From positions 248,001 through 312,000 of the forward strand of contig JAGMWG010000018.1 in NCBI GenBank assembly GCA_020744225.1: 64,000 bases of DNA. The letters run 5' to 3'. The notes below the pieces were generated by a model. It had not been told where the DNA came from. It made no database searches and was given only the letters and a program-made list of their open reading frames with translations. The first letter of the stretch is position 1, and each line of letters begins with the position of its first letter. The position numbers and the translations under genes were made by a program. The stretch is from Paraphoma chrysanthemicola. Taxonomy: Eukaryota; Ascomycota; Dothideomycetes; Pleosporales; Phaeosphaeriaceae. Of this stretch, positions 56,016 through 64,000 are shown piece after piece.

Positions 56016-59000
56016 TTACGTGTAGAAGCGACTATACGCGTTCCGGTCCTCCATCTTGTCGTGATGCTCGACATCGTCTTCCTCATCAACCGTACTTCCG
56101 CATTTTCCACACACTAATATCTTCTCCCCACTCGCAAACCGCATTTTGAACTCTTCGCTACCGCAGTGTCTGCAATGTACCTGACTTCGACTTCCGCAAT
56201 CACTGCTGTCATCCCTATGCTCTTCTCCATCGCTGTGGCCCAAGTCGCTTCGCTCGTCGGTTAGTTTACTAATCTGGCTGACTTCGCTTGTACGTGGGTC
56301 GAGGTTTGGTCGATCATTTTCGTTGGCTCGAGATTTCAATGTGCCTTTTTTATTGCTCGACCAGAACATCCAGCTCTGGCCGTTGAAGACAGCCATTGGG
56401 TTCTGCTGGGATAGGGCAGCGTCGTTGGTGGAAGAGTGTGTTCGCTCTGGCCCGATTATGTGAGGCGGTGTTGAGTCTTCTGATTGTGATGCGTCGGCTG
56501 ACGTTGTACGGTTCACGGAGATTGAAGTCCTTGGCGTGCCCGATGGTGCAACGTTGAATGCTTCATTGTTCTGCAGCGGCCGAAGGCTGGGTGAATCTGG
56601 ATGGCGAACCGAATTCATGCTGAGACGTGCCAACGACTTTCGCGGAGATGCGCTGCGGCGAGCAAGGGAACTGTTAGTTGAGTCGAAACTGCCGTGTGAT
56701 ATCCCTTGGCGCCATGTCATGATACGATCATTCGGAGGTTGTGTAGAAACGCTGTCTCTCCGCGACCGACTGGTACGGGACAATATGCTGCTCGGTCGAC
56801 TGATCTTTGAGCCGGCTTTCTTGATTGATGTTGCATCCCAGGTCTCGCTCATTCTGATGCGCTTCGCAAATGCGCAGTCTTGTCTGAAAACCTTTATGGC
56901 TCCAGTATAGTCAGCAGTGACTATGATGTTGCCTCCACGATGTGTGGAACGAGCGGCGTATGCCGGAGTTTCTGCCGCTTTCCTAAAAGCCGTGTCGGTA
57001 GGTGCGGGCGTAGGAAGGGCCGATCCCACTTCAGTTGGTGCTCGTGAAGAGATTACTGACTCTGCGCGCGACACCAGCGTAACCGGCGGAGGGTTACATA
57101 GGTCGTAAATGGGATCTTCTGATGCACTGAGCAATTGTCGAGTTTGGATTGGCGCAATAACAGTGCACGTAGTGATCGAGTTATGCGCCTCAAACATCTC
57201 CACTGGCCGCTCATTCCTCTTTTCGCCTTCCGGAGCTGATGTTGACCATATGTAGGCTTTGCGGTCTTCGCTTCCGCAGATGACATGTCCATCACTGTCG
57301 GCGAACACACCCCGGATCTGGCTGTAATTGTTTTCATGTCCCCTGAATTTCATCTCCAAGCTCTTGTCCTTGAGATTGTAGAGACGTATTCGTGAGTCGT
57401 TACTTGTCACCAGCAGTTTGACCTCGCCGCTCTCGCTACCTGGGGGCCAGTACGTGGCCTGTATGCCTGTTATCTTACTCCCTTTTTTGTTCTGCCCGCG
57501 GGTCGACTTGACGTGAAGTTGGGCCTGCCACTTCAACTTTTCGGTATCGTAGAACATGCAGAGGCCGCCCAGCGTCCCAGCGATGCATGTTTTTCCGTCT
57601 GGAGTGAAACCAACTGCCGTAATCATATCTGGAACAGTCCTGCTGAATTCCACTTTCTTGTCAGGTATGCTCCATAAGCGCAGCTTCGCGTCAAGGCTGC
57701 CAGCGAGAAAGAAACGGTCGTCGGTTGGATGAAACTGAATGGAAGGCACAAAGTCCGAATGCTTAAATATGCAAAGATTCTCGTCGCGGCTGACATGCCA
57801 CAAGCGGACGCTCTTATCCATACTCGAGGATAGTAAGAAGTTGTTCTGCTGTGGTCAGTGTGGCTGCAGTGGTCAAGTCTAGATTTCGGTATCTTACCTT
57901 GCTCCAGCTCAGATCCAGGATGGTCGACTCATGCCCCTCATATTCACGATAGGGCTTCGGTCGAAAGACAGGGGCGCTGAGGAAGCGATTTTCACCTTCC
58001 CCCACCTGATCGCTCTCAGACCGCTCCTGCCAGCGTCTGTCCTCTGGGCTTGATATCACCGCCCATACTCGGACCACTCGATCCTGTCCACCCGCTGCAA
58101 GGTACTTTCCATCCTTGCTGAACTCGACTGCCCAGATAGGATTTTTGGTGGCCGCTGAACCTGATTGCGGTGCTGGATTGGATCCAGCAGCAGGCGGGCT
58201 TTTCTTATCAGATCCCGAACGGAGTTCTTGGGCGAGGAAGACACGATCGAACTCTTTCTTTGTCTTGAACTTTGTTCTCACTTTGATGTACGCCGGGGGA
58301 TGTGGCACTTTTGGACTGAAGCTGTAGTTGTCGACATAGAGCTGGGCATCCATCCCCTCCGGTCGAAAGTCGTCCGCCTCGGTGCCATTGTCGCTCGCGG
58401 TGTCTGGGGCACCCTTCTTTTTGTTGCTGCCAATGAAGCGACTGAGAAATGAAACCTTCCTGCACGTGTGGTTAGCCTAGTATCGCCAAATGCTCCGCCT
58501 CGGGCTAACGCAGTCAGACACTCAGAGCCCGTCCCCAGCCAACCACATTGAGGATGCCCAAACGCTAGATACGCCGTGGATACGAGGTACATGCGCTAAG
58601 CTTTGATCGGCGGGGAACGTTTGTGATCCTAGCGCTGGTGGAATACATGTCAGGCTAAGGGAGTCCTCACTTCTTGTCTGCCTTGTATGCCCCACCTGCG
58701 TCGCGTGGTGACTCTCCACTGTGCTTCTTGTCCGTATTCGTATCGGTGGCCAAGGTCGGGGACTGACTCGGGGTAGGTTCCGTATTCTGAGAGCGCAGTT
58801 TCTGTATGGCCGGCGACGTGTTAGTACGCTGGAGTATTTGCTATAGTTGCGATGCCGAGTTAGCTATGGTCCTGCGTCTTGCCAACTCAATGTAGACATA
58901 CTTGCGACAGTGGGTCTATGGCCGCCTCCGATGACCGTCTGCCGTCAACGCTGCCATGGCTGTGCGTATCATTCGATAATGCCGAGGGCGATGCGGGACC

Positions 59001-59211
59001 GCGAAGCTTTGCACCGAGCTTTCTGTTGGTCAATGGTGCTGTGCCTGCGAATCAGCATAATCTTCTTCGCTGATTGTGCTTCGTGGGCGCGAAGCGGGCT
59101 GACGGGCGACATACGCTCTCCTGTGACCAAGGCGACCCCATCCGGTCCATCGTGCGACGTTTCAGCCCTGGACGGGTCCGTCACCTTGATCTTGGGGAGA
59201 ATATCCGCCAT
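56016..59211 (-). CDS. WD40-repeat protein with C-terminal zinc ribbon
   Basis: Large WD40 protein, WDR44/yeast YMR102C-like in arrangement. Five exons: 59211-59015, 58959-58902, 58801-58671, 58459-57898 and 57845-56016, give 925 aa. The N-terminus MADILPKIKVTDPSRA and DGVALVTGERMSPVSPL reaches a basic stretch (KKKVSFLSRFIGSNKKKGAP) spliced over a 211-nt intron. WD units are visible: KNPIWAVEFSKDGKYLAAGG, GHESTILDLSWSK/NNFLLS, DKSVRLWHVSRDENLCIFKH, FVPSIQFHPTDDRFFLAGSL, DGHVICGSEDRKAYIWSTS, and GGNIIVTADYTGAIKVFRQD. A Ser/Arg-rich, probably phosphorylated region follows. The end has two CX2C pairs (VHCRHCGSEEFKMRF and ILVCGKCGSTVDEE), a zinc ribbon. Exons 1-2 are the least certain but both junctions are in phase. 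Confidence 0.82.
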
Positions 59212-60206
59212 GTTGGTGTCGACACCTCGGAAAGTGTCATGGGTGTACCTGGTCGCGATGCGTCGTACCTGGATACGTTCCTAGCAGGTCAATGGTGGGC
59301 GCTGAAGACGTCGGCAACCGCGGGGAAAGCTGTTCCTGAGCTGATGGCAATACGTCAATGCGATCCGACTCGCATAGAAGGAAGCCAGCGGGTGATAGTC
59401 GCTGCGGAATACTGCGGAAGTAAACAAAGCTACCTTGCCGCCGCGTTTATCGATACGATCTATCAAGATCTGGATGCATATGCTGTGGCACGCCTACGGC
59501 CCCATGAGGTCCGTTTACTGGGAGTCCTCTATGATATCGGAAAAATCACTGGAGGTATTCGCGACTTAGCACAGCGGGTAGGGTGACATGACGCAAAGTC
59601 TGTAAGCAAGCCGTCGCTTGCGGTGCTGCTTTGAGGTTGCATCCTCCGAAGCACCTACCAAAGACGTCGACGTCATCGCTTTTTCGTCAACAAACGGTCA
59701 CGTTTAAGATCACCAGTTGAAAGCAGGATGTAGGTGAGCTTGAAGCGCATAGGCGGAGGTCGAGGCATCGTACAGATTGTCAAGAGAAGAAGCAGAACCG
59801 GCGTCGGGCCGAACGAGGCTTAATTGAACTTGCGCATGCACATCCAGTAACGCCCTGGCAGAGAAGGCGTCGCAATTTCCTCACTTCATCGGGGCAAAGA
59901 GTATGCATAAAAATTGTAGTATTCTTCGACATCTAGGACCGCATTACTCAATCCTCATCGCGCATCCAAACCCCTTCCCAGCCGCATCAATCATATAATC
60001 CAGTTCGCTATCAACTCCAGTACGCCAAAAGTGTGAGGTATTGAAGGCATGTCGCAAAAGCGACGCCAAACTCCGACAATGCAGAGAAGAACATATGCAA
60101 ACCCGCAAAAGTGAGGTATCCCGGTACCTATGCCCAAAGTCCAACGAGGTATACAGCGACGAAATGGTGTGAGATCATGTGCAAAGAAAGTAATGTGGCA
60201 ATGTGC
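59212..60206. other. Spacer WD40 gene upstream / RNR2 3' end
   Basis: About 1 kb upstream of the WD40 start and downstream of the RNR2 stop. Several short frames, none supported. Confidence 0.5.
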
Positions 60207-61641
60207 CTAAAAGTCCTCCTCGAAACAGAAGTCGCCAGACTGGCCCTTGGCCTCCTCAACAGGCGCCAATGAGTATGAGCCATCGTCGTTCTGCTCGTGC
60301 TTTTTGGTGCTGGCCATGACACCAGCCTTCTGGTAGTCACCGACGCGCTTCTCAAAGAAGTTGGTCTTGCCCGCAAGGGAGATGTTCTCCATGAAGTCGA
60401 ACGGGTTGGTGGCATTGTAGTACTTGTTGTTACCAAGCGACAGCAGAAGGCGATCAGCCACAAACTCAATGTACTGGCACATGAGCGCAGAGTTCATGCC
60501 GAGCAGAGCGCAGGGCAGAGCATCTGTGAGGAACTCCTTCTCGATCGCGACGGCCTCAGTGATGATGGCCTGGACGGCATCCTTGCTGGGGCGTGTGTTG
60601 AGGAGAGAGAAGAGGAGGCAGGCAAAGTCGGTGTGCATGCCCTCGTCACGAGAAATCAGCTCGTTTGAGAATGTGAGACCGGGCATGAGGCCACGCTTCT
60701 TCAACCAGAAGATGGACGCGAACGAGCCGCTGAAGAAGATGCCCTCAACAGCGGCGAATGCGACCAGACGGTTGGCGAAGGTCGAGTTCTTGTCTGAGAT
60801 CCATTTGAGGGCCCAGTCAGCCTTCTTGCGAATGCATGGGACTGTGTCGCATTAGTTGTATGTTTCAAGGCGCGTACAAGATCGACTTACTGTTGTCAAT
60901 GGCATTGAACAGGTATGTGCGCTGCTTAGGCTCGCTAATGTAGGTGTCGATGAGGAGAGAGTATGTCTCCGAGTGGACGTTCTCCATCATGATCTGGAAG
61001 CCGTAGAAGCATCGCGCCTCAGGTATTTGTACTTCGCCGGAGAAGCGCTCGACCAGGTTCTCGTTGACGATGCCGTCGGAGGCAGCGAAGAAGGCGAGGA
61101 CGTGGGAGATGAAGAAGCGCTCGTCATCGTTGAGTCGCTTGTTCCAGTCGTGGAGATCTTTGGAGAGATCAATCTCCTCGGCGGTCCAGAAGGAGGCCTC
61201 AGCCTTCTTGTACATTTGCCAGACCTATGTTGAGATACGGGTCAGTGACGGACCTCGGAGAGATGATTCGACGCGTCGGACGCGTCAAACGCGAAAGTGT
61301 GGACTTACATCATGGTACTTGATGGGGAAGAGGACAAAGCGTCCGGGGTTCTCTTGGAGCAGAGGCTCATGTGCTTCCTCGGCCCTGATAGTGGGTGCGG
61401 TAGTAGGTTTTACCACTGCAGACTCCTCCGGCAGGTCTGGGATGCCGACGATGGGCCTGAAAACATTCTCCTTGTCTGCCGACGAGAAGTCGAGCTTCTT
61501 TGCAGGTGAATCGGTCATCTTGAGTGTGTCAATTGCGGACGCGGCCTGTTTGCGCGTTAGTATGGACGCGTATATGGAATGGTACTTGACATTGAAAGTG
61601 TGGCGTACCTGCTTGGAGGGCGTCGACTGAAGAGCAGACAT
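60207..61641 (-). CDS. RNR2: Ribonucleotide reductase small subunit
   Basis: Class Ia R2 subunit that holds the diiron-tyrosyl radical for reduction of ribonucleotides to deoxyribonucleotides. Four exons, 61641-61609, 61545-61309, 61224-60891 and 60841-60207, give 412 aa. Iron and radical-site blocks are visible: WTAEEIDLSKDLHDW, ERFFISHVLAFFAASDGIV, EARCFYGFQIMMENVHSETY, FAAVEGIFFSGSFASIFWLK, and ISRDEGMHTDFACLL. The C-terminus ends SGDFCFEEDF, the peptide that docks onto the large subunit. The first exon encodes only 11 residues (MSALQSTPSKQ). The promoter and introns 1-2 contain several ACGCGT boxes, which fits the known G1/S control of RNR genes. Very secure. Confidence 0.97.
61271..61294. 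promoter_or_regulatory. MCB boxes in RNR2 intron 2
   Basis: ACGCGT at 61271-61276 and 61280-61285, followed by ACGCGAAA (61289-61296; complement TTTCGCGT, E2F/SBF-like). All lie inside intron 2. Confidence 0.5.
61566..61571. promoter_or_regulatory. MCB box in RNR2 intron 1
   Basis: ACGCGT inside intron 1, 70 nt after the start codon. Confidence 0.4.
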
Positions 61642-62958
61642 TGTGTTGAAAGGATAAAAGTGTTCGCGAGGAGTATGTATGTAGAGACGAACGTGTTGTC
61701 AAGAATACGCGTCTTGAAAGGCAGTAAAGCTGATGGTGTGGATGTGGGAGGAGCAGAGCAGACGCGACCGATACTTAAACGCACGCCGACGGGTAATCAC
61801 GTGCCTCGCGTCGCGCCTTCCGTCGTAAGAGAAAGCTATGACGCACTACGCGATTCTCTTCGATCGCACCACTTTTTGAGCCACCCGCAACATCAAAATC
61901 AGACAATGAGTTACCCAGACGCAAGTTTTGATTCTGCGCAATCTCATGACACCCATATTGCTACTTTTTCGTCCCATCGTCGTCTACAATTGATGTTGAA
62001 GCTCGAGTTCGCGGTAGCCCAGCCTCGTCGGTCGCGCACCAAACAGTCCGTGCAAAACGCGTCTCTCGTCGCAGACGCGCTTTCATTCGGCCACTTCCTG
62101 CCCCTCGACCCACAACAACAATGCAGGTACTGTTCCATGTTCAGTTAGACCAGCCTTTGGCGGCTGAATCAGACCTTGGAAATGGCGGAGGTCGGGCTCT
62201 CACGGCCGTCTTGTCCACCGCACTGGCTGCAGCATGGCATTGCACTCGCCGTGCTTCGGATCAGATTAGATTTTATTGATAATACGCTGATCTCGATGAC
62301 CCACTGGACTCTGAACAGTATCGCGTCTGGTTACTCCAATGATTCACCATGGGCACGTTCCATCGCGTTGCTAGGCGATGGCTGAGACTCCATGTCGCGT
62401 ATCACGCAGATGCTCATGCAAAGACCACTCAATCCTTGAGCCCAGGACCAAAGTCGAGTATCAGACCGACTGAAGTGAAAGTTTCCTCCAGATGATTATG
62501 AAAATCTGATGCATTTGAATATCTGCTCCAGTGCCAAGACTGTGCAAGTTCACAAGTCTGCACAAGACATTCTCACTTTGTACTACGCCTACATCCTTCC
62601 ACGGCAAGTATCAAAAGAGGTCGCAGATTCAGGCCATTAATAAGATCATCATGACTTCAGGCGTCAAGTGCTTACTTCGCACGAGGTCCAACTGCCTGGA
62701 GTCGCCAGTGCTGCAACACCCCAGGCATGTCCAAAATCACTTGCCCGCAAAAGTGAGGCCCTTCACTTTAGACACATGCAGGCACCAAAGTGACCTTTAC
62801 CGCATCACGACTCAATTCAGACATCACGGTCCACCATAGCCGACTCTACCCATTCCATCCTTTACCCCGCAACCCCACCTTCGTGTCACCCCAGCAGCTC
62901 CAATCTACCATTCACAACCATCCGTAGCCGATCGACCGCAAGTTCACCGTTCAGCACC
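61642..62958. other. Divergent promoter RNR2 / methyltransferase
   Basis: 1.3 kb between two divergent start codons. It holds the promoter MCB boxes near RNR2. A short frame near 61905-62148 has no support. Nothing else seen. Confidence 0.5.
61707..61712. promoter_or_regulatory. MCB box in RNR2 promoter
   Basis: ACGCGT 66 bp upstream of the RNR2 start codon. A further GACGCGA occurs at about 61761 and another ACGCGT at 62057-62062. Confidence 0.5.
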
Positions 62959-63767
62959 ATGGCAAACCAAGACCTGAACAACAGCCGGTTCACAAAAGAA
63001 GCGGCAGAATGGGACGCCAACATCAAACACGTCGAAAGCACCGACATGGCGTTTCAAGCTATCAAGCGCTATGTACCAGCATTTGAGAATGGCACGAGTA
63101 AAAGTATGACAGGTCATGCTATTTGATACCAATTCTGATGGTTGACACGATCCCAGACCTCGACGTCCTGGAGCTCGGCTGCGGCACAGGTCTTCTCTCG
63201 TACAAACTCGCACCCCACGTGCGCTCGCTCGTTGGCATCGACACCGCGGACGGCATGATCAGCGCCTTTAATACAAAACTTACGTCCGTTCCCGAGGCCC
63301 AACGGAATCTGTGCGCAATAAACCACTTCCTCACCAGCGCGGATAGCCCCGAACTTCAAGGCGCGGCAGCAGCACTCTCTACACAGCGTGGCGAAGATTC
63401 GCATCCGCCATATCGCTTTGATCTTATAGTATCGCATCTAACCCTACATCACATTCCGTCTTTGCCAGACATTTTCGACACACTGAAAGACTGCTTGAAG
63501 CCTGGTGGTGTGCTTGCATTGACGGATTATGAGGATTTTGGCCGCGAGGCGATTCGCTTCCATCCAGCGGCAAAGAGGCCGGGGGTGGAAAGGCATGGGT
63601 TGAAGAAGGAGGAAACGAGGGATTTGCTGGTTGGAGTAGGGTTCAATGAGGTCAAGGTTGAGGAGGCGTATGTTCTGAAGAAGGAAGTGGCGCCAGAGGA
63701 GGGGTTCGAGGATGTGAAAGGCGAGATGGCGTTCCCGTTCTTGATCTTCTATGGCGTGAAGAGCTGA
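62959..63767 (+). CDS. Class I SAM-dependent methyltransferase
   Basis: Two exons, 62959-63103 and 63157-63767, with a 53-nt GTATGA...CCAG intron, give 251 aa. The SAM-binding motif I appears right after the junction (LDVLELGCGTGLLSYKLAPH). Motif II is VGIDTADGMISAFNTK. FDLIVSHLTLHHIPSLPDIF and LKPGGVLALTDYEDFG are the motifs following the Asp loop. The N-terminal exon (NSRFTKEAAEWDANIKHVES) is typical of fungal type 11/25 methyltransferases. The substrate cannot be inferred. No partner gene is visible nearby, so a secondary-metabolite link is not supported. Confidence 0.9.
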
Positions 63768-63880
63768 TAGAGCTGAGTTCGGAAAAGCGTGCCAATGCGA
63801 GATTGCCTATTCCGAGCTTGAGTCCAGCGAGCGTTATGCTGAATGTGTGATCTCGTCCTTGATGGAGGCAGGTGAAGTGT

Positions 63881-64000
63881 TCAGAGGTCCTTCATCAGAT
63901 CGTTGACAGCTCTGGCAGCAAAGCGTTTCCGCTCCTCTTCTTCCATGCCTTCACCCATTTCTGCAGCGATTAGCTTACAAGCTCCACGTATCATCATACA
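63881..64000 (-). CDS. 3' end of a gene cut by the window
   Basis: Minus-strand open frame running off the right edge and ending TGA at 63881-63883. The last residues read IRGACKLIAAEMGEGMEEEE and then RKRFAARAVNDLMKDL, a charged amphipathic helix. Gene identity cannot be told from 40 codons. Confidence 0.5.
   Translation of the reverse strand, partial: CMMIRGACKLIAAEMGEGMEEEERKRFAARAVNDLMKDL

Noticed and set aside
59074..59586. 170-codon plus-strand frame
   Set aside because: Antisense to exon 1 of the WD40 gene and its upstream region; unsupported.
61579..62148. 189-codon plus-strand frame
   Set aside because: Overlaps the RNR2 first exon, intron and promoter in antisense; no family-like sequence.

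Overview
The window is nuclear DNA of a filamentous ascomycete. Genes are separated by short spacers and broken by small introns (mostly 45-80 nt, GT-AG, with CTNAC/CTAAC-like branch sites). The gene set is typically fungal: Zn2Cys6 regulators, a GtaA-type glutaminase, VAC8, a TRAPP subunit, an MFS sugar transporter and a DUF3669 protein. The overall feel is of a Dothideomycete, but that is an impression; no marker was compared. I see no rRNA, tRNA, transposon or CRISPR array.

Layout. 1-5 kb: a doubtful broken small gene, a small two-TM membrane protein (-) and a secreted glutaminase-A-like protein (-, four exons). 6.6-8.5 kb: a Ser/Thr kinase (-). 9.7-14.2 kb: VAC8 and the RNA polymerase III subunit RPC53/RPC4 (both +). 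15.5-21 kb: an MFS sugar transporter (-), a FrcK/YFH7-type P-loop kinase (+) and a Gal4/Lac9-type Zn2Cys6 activator (-). The transporter and kinase share a 439-bp divergent promoter holding three CGG-N11-CCG sites, the geometry that Gal4 binds. 22-26 kb: a small cysteine-rich secreted protein (+) and a second Zn2Cys6 factor (-) whose zinc-cluster exon is joined by a GC-AG intron. 28.9-32.7 kb: a PMC1-type Ca2+-ATPase (+).

33-45 kb: an F-box-like protein (+), an unknown 256-aa protein (-), the ribosome-biogenesis factor EBP2 (-) diverging from a tiny three-exon HSBP1-like gene (+), an ER protein disulfide isomerase (-), a seven-TM membrane protein (-), a thioredoxin-like protein (-) and TRAPP subunit TRS31 (-). 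45.2-55.8 kb looks like an accessory block: several coiled-coil or acidic proteins of unknown family, a DUF3669 protein, and two small proteins sharing a CX2C-X8-CC-X(6-8)-CX2C motif followed by a basic coiled coil. 56-64 kb: a large WD40 protein with a C-terminal zinc ribbon (-), ribonucleotide reductase small subunit RNR2 (-) with MCB (ACGCGT) boxes in its promoter and introns, a class I methyltransferase (+), and the 3' end of one more gene (-) at the edge.

Most interesting inference: the 15.5-21 kb trio looks like a compact, possibly undescribed Gal4-type sugar uptake and phosphorylation module. Splice sites were placed by eye from reading-frame continuity and splice consensus, and every spliced model given here is a multiple of three unless stated otherwise.
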